From Deinococcus marmoris DSM 12784 (GTDB lineage Bacteria; Deinococcota; Deinococci; Deinococcales; Deinococcaceae): a DNA stretch of 15,505 nt. The notes beneath the pieces were generated by a model, which saw only the letters and a list, made by a program, of their open reading frames with translations, was not told where the DNA came from and made no database searches. Shown here piece by piece: positions 1 to 8,876 of the stretch. Positions within the stretch are counted from its first letter, which is position 1, and every line of letters begins with the position of its first letter. Made by a program: the position numbers and the translations under genes. Location of the stretch: NCBI RefSeq assembly GCF_000701405.1, contig NZ_JNIV01000097.1:1-15505 (forward strand), read 5' to 3'.

Positions 1-304
1 CCAGGCAAACTCCGGGCCGGAATTTGGCCTTGCGGTGTCAGAAGCACCGAGATGCGGTGCTTCTGTTTCTCGAACGGGACGACGTTCCCTTCGACAACAA
101 CCAGGCGGAACGGGATATTCGGATGTTCTGTATCAAGCGCAAAGTGTCAGGTGGGTTTCGGTCTCTGACTGGTGGAGCGGCGTTCTGCCGGATTCGCAGC
201 TATATCTCCACACTTCGCAAGCAGGGCATACATGTCTGGCAGGGCCTCGTGAGTGTATTTCGCGGTGACATCCTCATGCCCGACTTCTCGCGCTGAGTAG
301 TTAC
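1..304 (+). mobile_element. IS66-family insertion sequence, 3' part only
   Basis: Right-hand end of an IS66-family element whose left part lies outside the window. It is defined by the transposase C-terminus ending at 296 and by the bases GTAGTTAC at 297-304. Their complement begins GTAA, as IS66-family tips usually do. The transposase ends in the short form seen in the ISBst12-like branch, which often carries only the transposase gene. The exact tip at 304 is inferred from the abrupt change to low-G+C DNA and from the cut gene next to it; the matching left repeat and target duplication are not visible here. Confidence 0.6.
3..296 (+). CDS. IS66-family transposase, C-terminal fragment (cut by window edge)
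   Basis: C-terminal 97 or so residues of an IS66-type DDE transposase, which moves its element by cutting and joining DNA. The frame is open to the left edge, so the start lies outside the window. The segment [14 protein letters not shown] carries the family's hallmark NNxAERDxR signature around the last catalytic glutamate. It is followed by KVSGGFRS and by [15 protein letters not shown], also characteristic of the family C-terminus. The protein ends soon after, without the extra C-terminal extension found in many proteobacterial IS66 transposases. The stop is TGA at 294-296, eight bases from the inferred tip of the element. Whether the copy is intact cannot be judged from this window. Confidence 0.88.
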   Translation, partial: RQTPGRNLALRCQKHRDAVLLFLERDDVPFDNNQAERDIRMFCIKRKVSGGFRSLTGGAAFCRIRSYISTLRKQGIHVWQGLVSVFRGDILMPDFSR

Positions 305-621
305 GGAAAATCACCGGAATTTATCACCGTATTTCCAGAGTTCCATATAACTATTCTGGACACCGTTATGGTATTTACTGGTTCGCCTTTATAGTGGATA
401 GTCAAGTCACTGAGCGTAGACTTGAGATCATAAACTAAATTATTGCTCATGACGACAAAGGATATTGACTTAACCTTTTTGCTCTTAAGATAGAAAAATA
501 TCGCTAATACAATACTTAACGCAGTCAGTATAAAACCTATTGAAATGATCCAGGGGTTTGTCGCTAATGTTGTGACAAGGTTGCTGGCTTGATTTAAGAA
601 AGATTTGGATGGCTCTACCAT
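301..621 (-). pseudogene. Low-G+C membrane-anchored protein of unknown function, 3' end cut by IS66
   Basis: Encodes 106 residues with one clear membrane segment near residues 24-44 (WIISIGFILTALSIVLAIFF) followed by a lysine-rich KSKK stop-transfer stretch, then a beta-rich tail containing IVIWNSGNTVI. This matches a loosely defined group of single-pass proteins in which that motif lies in the middle of a much longer soluble domain, so the gene is probably truncated. The last codon (CCG) and the TAA stop fall across the inferred IS66 tip. Base composition differs sharply from the surroundings: the 120 bases from 421 to 540 are about 30% G+C, against well over 60% in the neighbouring genes, so recent acquisition is likely. 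The start ATG at 619-621 has no strong Shine-Dalgarno site. Function not recognised. Confidence 0.65.
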
Positions 622-645
622 ATGATTCTCTGGGTCATCCTTTAG

Positions 646-651
646 AGTCTA
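646..651 (-). promoter_or_regulatory. Possible -10 element (TAGACT) for the truncated membrane gene
   Basis: On the minus strand TAGACT fits TANNNT and ends 24 bases before the ATG at 621, which would give a leader of roughly 18 bases. No convincing -35 box is visible, so this is a weak call. Confidence 0.25.
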
Positions 652-685
652 GCGCCTTCCTACAGACCTATGGAGTTTGCAATCC

Positions 686-3535
<2,850 letters not shown>

Positions 3536-3540
3536 TTGGA

Positions 3541-3546
3541 CTCCTT
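3541..3546 (-). promoter_or_regulatory. Ribosome binding site of gcvP
   Basis: AAGGAG on the minus strand, five bases before the gcvP ATG. It fixes the start and marks gcvP as an internal operon gene translated from a leader, unlike the first gene gcvT. Confidence 0.8.
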
Positions 3547-3598
3547 AAAAGAGAGGGGGAAGGGGCAAACCGTTGGCCGGGCGGGACGCTTCGGTTGA

Positions 3599-3635
3599 CC
3601 CCCTCCCCGGCCCTCCCCCATAAAGAGGGAGGGAG
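3599..3635 (+). repeat. G+C-rich intergenic repeat, copy 1
   Basis: A C-rich half (CCCCCTCCCCGGCCCTCCCC) is followed by a G-rich half (GAGGGAGGGAG), so it can fold on itself. It resembles the copy at 15316-15357 in the same orientation and faces copy 2 at 3667-3706. It lies in the gcvH-gcvP gap. Confidence 0.65.
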
Positions 3636-3666
3636 AAAAGATGAAAAAATTTAGGCACTCAGTCTC

Positions 3667-3706
3667 TTAGCTCCTCCCCCCTCGTGGGGGAGGCGGGGAG
3701 GGGGGG
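3667..3706 (-). repeat. G+C-rich intergenic repeat, copy 2 (inverted)
   Basis: Read on the minus strand this is C-run, TCCCCGCCTCCCCC, then GGGGGGAGGAGCTAA. It matches 15316-15357 with only about four differences over some 39 bases by eye. With copy 1 it forms an inverted pair separated by about 31 A+T-richer bases, so the gcvH-gcvP mRNA could fold into a very stable stem here. Confidence 0.7.
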
Positions 3707-3739
3707 CGTGTGACCAGCGAACCCACCCCACCAAAACCT

Positions 3740-4102
3740 TTACTCCGCCGTCTCCGCGTACTTCTCGGCGTCCATCAAATCGGCGCTGGCCTCGGTCACG
3801 TCCATCTTGAACAGCCAGCCGTTCTCGTAGGGCGACTCGTTGACCTTCTCGGGGCTGCCGTTCAGATCTTCGTTGACGGCGGTAATCGTGCCGCTGGCGG
3901 GGGCGTAGATGTCGCTGGCGGTCTTGACCGATTCCACCACGGCAATGGTGTCGCCCGCCGTGACCTCGCGGCCCACCTCGGGCAGCTCCACGTACACCAC
4001 GTCGCCCAGTTGATCCTGCGCGAAGTCGGAAATGCCCACGGTGCCGTCGGGGGAAAGCCACTCGTGCGAGGCGGCGTACTTCAGTTCAGAGGGGGTATTC
4101 AT
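3740..4102 (-). CDS. gcvH: Glycine cleavage system H protein
   Basis: A 120-residue lipoyl carrier that shuttles the aminomethyl group between GcvP, GcvT and the L-protein. The lipoylation motif [12 protein letters not shown] is intact with the modified lysine predicted at Lys60. The N-terminal SHEWL and the [12 protein letters not shown] segment are standard, and the length is normal for the family (about 125). The frame is open for another 58 codons upstream, but that stretch overlaps the end of gcvT and has no H-protein similarity. The ATG at 4100-4102, with AGGAG eight bases before it, is therefore the start. It lies 58 bases downstream of gcvT and is clearly part of the same operon. No lipoate attachment enzyme or L-protein gene is present in this window. 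Confidence 0.97.
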   Translation of the reverse strand: MNTPSELKYAASHEWLSPDGTVGISDFAQDQLGDVVYVELPEVGREVTAGDTIAVVESVKTASDIYAPASGTITAVNEDLNGSPEKVNESPYENGWLFKMDVTEASADLMDAEKYAETAE

Positions 4103-4110
4103 GGTTGATT

Positions 4111-4115
4111 CTCCT
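4111..4115 (-). promoter_or_regulatory. Ribosome binding site of gcvH
   Basis: AGGAG on the minus strand eight bases before the ATG at 4102. It decides between this start and the longer open frame that runs back into gcvT. Confidence 0.75.
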
Positions 4116-4160
4116 GTGGAATGGGGGGAAGGACTGTAGGCGGGGGAACGTGCGGCGCTG

Positions 4161-5246
4161 TTACGCGCCCCGGTAAAAGGGCAGGGCCATGCGCGTGGCG
4201 GGGTGCCGCTTGCCGCGCACTTCAACTTCAAAGCTATCGCTCTCGGCGTGGGCGGCGTCCACCAGGGCCATCGCAATCGGGTGGCCCAGCGTGGGGCTGC
4301 TGCTGCCGCTGGTGACGGTGCCGACCTGCACGCCGTCCGCGTACACCGGATAGCCCTCGCGCACCGGCACGCGCTCCAGCTTCAGCCCGATCAGCTTCTG
4401 CTGCGGCGCGGCAGTGATGTGGGCGCGGCCCAGGTGTTCCTTGTCCTTGACCACCCAGCCGTAGCTGCTGCTCAACGGGTGGATGGTGTCGCTGAATTCG
4501 TGGCCGTACAGCGGGAACCCCGCCTCCAGCCGCAGCGTGTCGCGTGCGCCCAGGCCAGCGGGGGCAATGCCTGCTTCCAGCAGTTTGTCCCACAGCGTCT
4601 CGGCCTCGGAGGCACCCACGAAGACCTCAAAGCCGTCCTCACCGGTATAGCCAGTCCGCGCCAGCATCACGTCAAAGCCGAAGAGTTTTGCAGCGAAGTA
4701 GGCATTCTTCTTCTTCGCGGCCAGATCTGTGTCGCTGAACGGCTGGAGCAACTCCAGTGTTTTCGGCCCCTGAACGGCCAGCAACGCCCACTGGTCCGAC
4801 TCGTTGGTCAGCGTCAGGTCATGCCCGGCCAGATGCTTCTGAAGGTGCGCCCAATCCTTGTCAATATTGCCCGCGTTGACCACCAGCAGGTATTCATTTG
4901 GGGCCACCATATAGATATAAATGTCGTCAATCAGGCCGCCCGCCTCGCCCGGCAGCCAGTTGTAATGGGCGCGTCCGGGGCGCAGCTTGCTCACGTCGTT
5001 GGTGGTCACGCCCTGCAAGAAAGCCAGTGCGCCGGGGCCAGTCGCGCGGAATTCGCCCATGTGCGACACGTCAAACATGCCTGCGCTGTTGCGAACGGCG
5101 TCGTGTTCGGCCTTGAGGCCCGCGTACTGCACGGGCATATCCCAGCCGCCGAAGGGCACCATTCGCGCCCCAGCCCGCAGGTGGGCGGCGTGCAGCGGCG
5201 TGCGCTTCAGCGTCGGTTCTGGCGGGCTATCGGGGGTCTGGGTCAC
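4161..5246 (-). CDS. gcvT: Aminomethyltransferase, glycine cleavage T protein
   Basis: T-protein of the glycine cleavage system. It releases ammonia from aminomethyl-GcvH and transfers the one-carbon unit to tetrahydrofolate, giving 5,10-methylene-THF. The 361 residues match the family length. Typical segments are [24 protein letters not shown] near residues 18-41, FDVSHMGE (58-65), and [12 protein letters not shown] (121-132), which holds the predicted folate-site Asp131. [14 protein letters not shown] and [11 protein letters not shown] follow later. The chosen start is GTG at 5244-5246. It has no Shine-Dalgarno site but has a -10 hexamer ending six bases upstream, so a leaderless mRNA is likely. 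It is the first gene of gcvT-gcvH-gcvP. I see no glycine riboswitch, because the promoter leaves no leader. Confidence 0.97.
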   Translation of the reverse strand: MTQTPDSPPEPTLKRTPLHAAHLRAGARMVPFGGWDMPVQYAGLKAEHDAVRNSAGMFDVSHMGEFRATGPGALAFLQGVTTNDVSKLRPGRAHYNWLPGEAGGLIDDIYIYMVAPNEYLLVVNAGNIDKDWAHLQKHLAGHDLTLTNESDQWALLAVQGPKTLELLQPFSDTDLAAKKKNAYFAAKLFGFDVMLARTGYTGEDGFEVFVGASEAETLWDKLLEAGIAPAGLGARDTLRLEAGFPLYGHEFSDTIHPLSSSYGWVVKDKEHLGRAHITAAPQQKLIGLKLERVPVREGYPVYADGVQVGTVTSGSSSPTLGHPIAMALVDAAHAESDSFEVEVRGKRHPATRMALPFYRGA

Positions 5247-5252
5247 CCTGAA

Positions 5253-5258
5253 ATGGTA
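5253..5258 (-). promoter_or_regulatory. Leaderless -10 element of gcvTHP
   Basis: TACCAT on the minus strand, six bases before the gcvT GTG. It fits TANNNT and would start transcription at or next to the first codon. No clear -35 box is visible. Confidence 0.6.
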
Positions 5259-5306
5259 GCCGAATGGGGGGGCAGGCGTCCGGGGGAGTGGGACGGGTAG
5301 CCGTGT

Positions 5307-5975
5307 TCAATCCACGACATAGAACGTTTCCAGCGTGACACGCTGCGGGAATTTGCGGATAAAGTCCACGGTACTCAGCGCCTGGGTGCGGTGGCAGGCG
5401 ATGGCCTGGAGTTTGCGGGTGATGTGCGCGGTTACGTCGTGGCTCAGGTTCGGCGGCAGCCACTCGGCGCGCAGTTCCTCGTTCTCGGGGGGTGTATCGC
5501 TGGCGTAGTACCACAGCGCGGGACGGTCATTCTCCGGCAAGGCGTCCCAGGCGGCTTTCACAGCGCGGTGGGTGGTGACGTGATCGGGGTGGCCGTTGCT
5601 GCCGTTGGGCGGAAAGGTCAGCACGGTTTCGGGCCTGTGACGGGTCATGGCCTCGCGGGCCACCTCAATCAGCGCCTCTAACGGCTGGTCTTTCAGGTAC
5701 TTGTCGGGAAAGGTGTGCTGCTCGTGGACACTGCCGGGCGTGGTGGTCAGGCCGATCACTTCCAGGCAGGCGGCCAGCTCCACTTCCCGCATTCGCGCCA
5801 GTTCCTCCGGCCCCTCGGCCAGCCCCAGCGTGCGGCCCGCCTCGCCGCGTGTCAGGGTGACCAGCCCGCAGCGGTGGCCCTCTTCCAGCAGGTTCATCAG
5901 CGTGCCGGACGCGCCGTAGACCTCGTCGTCGGGGTGGGGAACGATGATCAGGAACTTCATTCGTGCGTCTGTCAT
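5307..5975 (-). CDS. PIG-L/LmbE-family zinc deacetylase, BshB-like
   Basis: A 222-residue cytoplasmic N-deacetylase of the PIG-L/LmbE family. The zinc and catalytic motif PHPDDE is at residues 13-18 (His14, Asp16, Asp17). The second metal and substrate motif NGHPDH follows at 127-132. The segment TRGEAGRTLG after it resembles BshB2-type enzymes of bacillithiol biosynthesis, which deacetylate GlcNAc-malate. Deinococcus is known to make bacillithiol, so that role is plausible, but the family also acts on other GlcNAc conjugates. Two starts are possible. The ATG at 5975 is chosen because TATGCT ends seven bases before it; the internal ATG at 5960 has neither promoter nor ribosome site. It is divergent from the GNAT gene at 6038, and its 3' end lies 60 bases before gcvT. 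Confidence 0.85.
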   Translation of the reverse strand: MTDARMKFLIIVPHPDDEVYGASGTLMNLLEEGHRCGLVTLTRGEAGRTLGLAEGPEELARMREVELAACLEVIGLTTTPGSVHEQHTFPDKYLKDQPLEALIEVAREAMTRHRPETVLTFPPNGSNGHPDHVTTHRAVKAAWDALPENDRPALWYYASDTPPENEELRAEWLPPNLSHDVTAHITRKLQAIACHRTQALSTVDFIRKFPQRVTLETFYVVD

Positions 5976-5982
5976 GCCCCGC

Positions 5983-5988
5983 AGCATA
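5983..5988 (-). promoter_or_regulatory. Leaderless -10 element of the PIG-L deacetylase gene
   Basis: TATGCT on the minus strand, seven bases before the ATG at 5975. It supports the MTDAR start over the internal methionine five residues later. Confidence 0.6.
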
Positions 5989-6025
5989 AGCGTGCTGGCG
6001 GATGCGCGGCGCAATCGGGCGGGGT

Positions 6026-6031
6026 CACAAT
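6026..6031 (+). promoter_or_regulatory. Probable leaderless -10 element of the tandem GNAT gene
   Basis: CACAAT, four of six matches to TATAAT, ends six bases before the ATG at 6038. It shares the 62-bp divergent region with the promoter of the PIG-L gene. Confidence 0.4.
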
Positions 6032-6037
6032 GCGGAC

Positions 6038-7039
6038 ATGACCCCTTCCACACCACGGAACTTCACGCTGCGGGAGTTCCGCAAACCGCAGGATTACGCC
6101 GCCGTCGCGGACGTGCTGAACGCCAGCAATCCGTCCTGGCCCCTCACGCCCGAGCTGCTCCAGACCTGGGACGAATCCCGCGATCCGGCGCTGTTCTACA
6201 CCGAGGTACTGGCCGAGTGCGGTGGGCGCGTCGTGGGTGCGGGCGGCATCGGCCACGACGATTTTGCCTTTGAGGACTGGCGTTACGGTGGTCAGATGGG
6301 GGTTCACCCGGACTTCCGTGGGCAGGGCATCGGCGCGGCGCTGCATGACGAATTGCTGCGGCGGGTGCGCGAACGCGGGGCGCGTGAAGTCCGCACCATG
6401 TCCAGCGACGAGGTCAACGACGCGCCGGGCCGGGCCTTTCTGGAGAAGCGCGGTTATGTGGCCGCCTGGGAACGCTACGAATCGCGGCTGAATCCGGCAG
6501 ATGTGGACCTCTCGCGCTTTGACGGTCTGCTGGCGTCGGTGGCCGCAGACGGGGTGGAATTCCGTTCGCTGACAGAACTGGCGAACGAACCCCAGCGCAA
6601 CCGCTGGCTATACGAACTGGACTGGGAACTGTTTCAGGACGTGCCGATGGGCATGACCCTGACCAAGCGCCCGCTGGAAGCCTGGGTCAAGCAGGAGCTG
6701 GAAGACCCCACGCTGGCCCCGCACCTCTCTTTTGTCGCCATTCGGCCAGAACTGGATGATCCACTGACCGGCCCCTGTATCGGCTACAGCACACTGGGGC
6801 GCAATCCGTCCGGCTTTTATTACATCGGCATGACCGGGGTCAAACGGGCAGACCGGGGCAAGGGGATTGCCAAAGCGCTGAAGGTGGCGGCCATGCGCGG
6901 GCTGAATGCTCTGGGCGGCGGTGAAATCCGCACCTTCAACGATTCGCCCAACGTGGCGATGCTGCGTATGAACGAGGGGCTGGGTTTTAAGCGAACCTCC
7001 ACCCGCTACCGTTACGAACTCAGGCTGGATGAGGTGTGA
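6038..7039 (+). CDS. Tandem GNAT-domain N-acetyltransferase
   Basis: A 333-residue protein made of two GNAT acetyltransferase domains. The N-terminal domain (about 10-150) has the acetyl-CoA loop RGQGIG at residues 94-99 after GVHPDF. The C-terminal domain (about 172-333) has RGKGIA at 273-278, followed by NDSPNVAMLRMNEGLGFKR, the usual closing motif B region. Substrate cannot be told from the sequence. Mycothiol synthase MshD has the same two-domain build, but many unrelated GNATs do too. The ATG at 6038 is preferred over a frame opening 12 codons earlier because family similarity begins just after it and a -10-like hexamer ends six bases upstream. The stop is two bases before the ATG of a truncated GNAT paralogue. 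Confidence 0.88.
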   Translation: MTPSTPRNFTLREFRKPQDYAAVADVLNASNPSWPLTPELLQTWDESRDPALFYTEVLAECGGRVVGAGGIGHDDFAFEDWRYGGQMGVHPDFRGQGIGAALHDELLRRVRERGAREVRTMSSDEVNDAPGRAFLEKRGYVAAWERYESRLNPADVDLSRFDGLLASVAADGVEFRSLTELANEPQRNRWLYELDWELFQDVPMGMTLTKRPLEAWVKQELEDPTLAPHLSFVAIRPELDDPLTGPCIGYSTLGRNPSGFYYIGMTGVKRADRGKGIAKALKVAAMRGLNALGGGEIRTFNDSPNVAMLRMNEGLGFKRTSTRYRYELRLDEV

Positions 7040-7041
7040 GC

Positions 7042-7149
7042 ATGACTATCCGTCCCGCCACCGACGCCGATTTCCCCACTATGGCCGGGTTGATGAGCGG
7101 GGCCATTCCGCATCACCCAGCGACAGTCAGTTACTTGCGTAAGCTCTGA
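7042..7149 (+). pseudogene. N-terminal remnant of a further GNAT acetyltransferase gene
   Basis: An open frame of 35 codons starting MTIRPATDADFPTMAGLM and stopping at TGA 7147-7149. IRPATxADFPxxAxLM is a standard GNAT beginning and resembles the N-terminus of the preceding gene (VADVLNASNP). A GNAT domain needs about 140 residues, so only the first quarter remains. The ATG lies two bases after the upstream stop and has GAGGTG at its 5' side, the layout of a translationally coupled second gene. The rest appears to have been lost by deletion, with a hairpin sequence just downstream. Confidence 0.7.
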
Positions 7150-7157
7150 CGCTTTGA

Positions 7158-7191
7158 AGAGAGAAGATAGGGCTGTGACTGTCTGCTCTCT
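7158..7191 (+). repeat. Hairpin sequence after the GNAT remnant
   Basis: AGAGAG-A-AGATAG, an eight-base loop, then CTGTCT-G-CTCTCT. This gives two six-base arms with one A/G mismatch and one G-U pair. There is no T-run after it, so an intrinsic terminator is not supported. It may mark the breakpoint that truncated the GNAT remnant. Confidence 0.5.
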
Positions 7192-7230
7192 GCTGCCTGC
7201 TCCCACTGGCCCCCGCCTGTGCTGCTGAGC

Positions 7231-7896
7231 ATGGATTGGGACGCCTATTCCGGCACCCGTGAGTTTGTCTTTGACGCGCCGATCTGGGGAACCCGTGACC
7301 GTGAGCAGGACCGGCTGGAAGCGTGGCGAGAGCGTGTTCAGAAACGGGGTGGGGGAGACTGGGCCGCGCTGGCGGAGGATTTTCCTCTGTATCCCGGCTG
7401 GCAGGAGTTGGAGCAATACGCCGGAGTTCCCGCCTTTGTCGCCCTGAGTCATGCCGACGCCTGGGCGTGGCTGCAACAGTTTCCAGGGAGAGACGTGCTG
7501 AACGTGGATTCCCACCATGACCTCGCCAGCTTCAGCGGAGATGCCATGCGCGTGCGCCCCGGCAACTGGGCGGGCCTGGGCCTGCGCGCGGGCCTGATCG
7601 GGCGGTACACCTGCCTGTATCCGCAGTGGCACGAGACTCTGGCTGTCGCGGAGGGTTTTGATCTGGACCGCACCCGTGCCGAACTGCTGCCCCTGCTGCC
7701 GCTGGAGGTACTGGACCGCGTGACGCTGACCCGCGTTCTGACATTGCCCCCTCCCGCACAGGTGGAGGCGCTGCTGCTGGTGCAATCTCCAGCATGGACC
7801 AGTCCGGCGCATGACGCGGAGTTTTTGAAGCTTGCCCAGCGCCTGAACTGCGAAACGCTGACTCAACCGATGGGCCGTTGGCGGTTGGACCGTTAG
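7231..7896 (+). CDS. Unrecognised 221-residue protein with arginase-like DSHHD motif
   Basis: I do not recognise this gene with certainty. The most telling segment is [12 protein letters not shown] at residues 89-100. A hydrophobic strand ending in D-x-H-x-D is how arginase-fold metalloenzymes and the UPF0489 group present metal ligands (here Asp93, His95, Asp97). Later [13 protein letters not shown] (186-198) could be a C-terminal counterpart. The protein is rich in Trp and has no signal peptide or membrane segment, so it is probably cytoplasmic. Start choice is open: the ATG at 7231 is used, but GTG at 7219 is in frame, and neither has a ribosome site. It lies between the GNAT stub and the sugar kinase gene on the same strand, 49 bases before the latter. 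Coding is supported by an uninterrupted frame with G+C-rich third positions. Confidence 0.75.
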   Translation: MDWDAYSGTREFVFDAPIWGTRDREQDRLEAWRERVQKRGGGDWAALAEDFPLYPGWQELEQYAGVPAFVALSHADAWAWLQQFPGRDVLNVDSHHDLASFSGDAMRVRPGNWAGLGLRAGLIGRYTCLYPQWHETLAVAEGFDLDRTRAELLPLLPLEVLDRVTLTRVLTLPPPAQVEALLLVQSPAWTSPAHDAEFLKLAQRLNCETLTQPMGRWRLDR

Positions 7897-7928
7897 ACTT
7901 TTAGACGGTTGGACAGCCCCTCCCGCGC

Positions 7929-7934
7929 TAGCCT
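7929..7934 (+). promoter_or_regulatory. Possible -10 element of the PfkB kinase gene
   Basis: TAGCCT fits TANNNT and ends eleven bases before the ATG at 7946, so the mRNA would have a leader of only a few bases. No Shine-Dalgarno site is present. It is weaker than the other promoter calls because the spacing is longer. Confidence 0.35.
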
Positions 7935-7945
7935 TCCAGACACCT

Positions 7946-8845
7946 ATGCCACTGCCCCTGATCGTAAGCGCCGGAGAAGCCCTGACTGACCTCGTAACTG
8001 CCGGGGGACTGGCCTGGACGGCGCATCCGGGCGGGGCGGGCTGGAACGTGGCGCGGGCCTGCGCTGCCCTGGGTGTGCCCAGCGCCTTTGCCGGGGCGGT
8101 GGGCCAGGACAACTTCGGGGACGATCTGTTCAGCGCCTCGGAACAGGCCGGGCTGGACCTGCGCTTCCTGCAACGGGTGCCCGCCCCCACGCTGATGGCC
8201 GTGGTGTACAGCGCCTCTCCGCCCGCCTACCGCTTCCTGGGCGAGAACAGCGCGGACCTGCACTTTGACCCCGCCAAGCTGCCGGAGGGCTGGCTTCAGG
8301 CCGTCAAATGGCTGCATGTGGGCGGCATCAGCCTGAGCCGCTGGCCGCTGGCCGACACGCTGCTGGCGCTGGTTAAACAGGCCCGCGCGGCTGGCGTGAA
8401 GATCAGCTTTGACCCCAACGCCCGCATCACCCACAGCCACCCCGATTACCCGGCGGTCATGGAGCGCGTGGCCCGCAACTCGGACCTGCTGAAATTCAGC
8501 GACGAGGACCTGGGGTTCTTCTTTCCCGGCACCTCGGAGGCCGGGGCGCTGCAAACCCTGCGCGGCTGGAATCCGCGTGCGCCGATTGTGATTACGCGCG
8601 GCTCGGTGGGGGCCAGTCTGTACCACGCGGCGGGCCGGGCCGACTTGCCTGCCTTTCCGGTGCAGGTGGCCGACACGGTGGGCGCGGGCGACGCGTTGTG
8701 CGCCGGGCTGCTGGTCTCGGCCACCGAACGCCCGAACGCGCTGTGGCCCGAACATCTGGCGCTGGGTCTGAAAGCCGCTGCCGCCGCCTGTTCTCACGCC
8801 GGAGCCTACGCACCCACACGGACCGATCTGGAGGCGCTGGGCTAA
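7946..8845 (+). CDS. PfkB-family carbohydrate kinase (fructokinase-like)
   Basis: A 299-residue ATP-dependent sugar kinase of the ribokinase/PfkB family. The N-terminal signature [16 protein letters not shown] is at residues 28-43 and is followed by [11 protein letters not shown] (50-60). The C-terminal signature [14 protein letters not shown] contains the anion hole and the predicted catalytic base Asp249 (GAGD). SFDPNAR near the middle is the usual D-x-N-x-R substrate segment of fructokinases and 2-keto-3-deoxygluconate kinases. Fructose is the best guess, but the specific sugar cannot be assigned, and no transporter or sugar isomerase lies nearby. Length and motifs are complete. The ATG at 7946 starts directly before the first beta strand. 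The gene is convergent with the HD-GYP gene, 31 bases apart. Confidence 0.92.
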   Translation: MPLPLIVSAGEALTDLVTAGGLAWTAHPGGAGWNVARACAALGVPSAFAGAVGQDNFGDDLFSASEQAGLDLRFLQRVPAPTLMAVVYSASPPAYRFLGENSADLHFDPAKLPEGWLQAVKWLHVGGISLSRWPLADTLLALVKQARAAGVKISFDPNARITHSHPDYPAVMERVARNSDLLKFSDEDLGFFFPGTSEAGALQTLRGWNPRAPIVITRGSVGASLYHAAGRADLPAFPVQVADTVGAGDALCAGLLVSATERPNALWPEHLALGLKAAAAACSHAGAYAPTRTDLEALG

Positions 8846-8876
8846 CCCGCCTTTCCTCCACATCTCCGGGGCAGGT

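Noticed and set aside
3740..4276. Longer 178-residue GcvH
   Set aside because: The extra 58 N-terminal residues overlap gcvT and have no H-protein similarity. AGGAG precedes the internal ATG at 4102.
4203..5300. 365-codon plus-strand open frame
   Set aside because: Antisense shadow of gcvT, with no family similarity.
5247..5306. Glycine riboswitch upstream of gcvT
   Set aside because: Only 60 bases separate gcvT from the next gene and the predicted transcript starts at the GTG, leaving no room for an aptamer.
7110..7121. GCATCACCCAGC shared with 15401-15412
   Set aside because: A 12-base match is expected several times by chance in a window of this size, and the flanks do not agree.
7012..8190. 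392-codon minus-strand open frame
   Set aside because: Crosses the GNAT end, the GNAT stub, the DSHHD gene and the start of pfkB in antisense. Its composition is that of a shadow frame.
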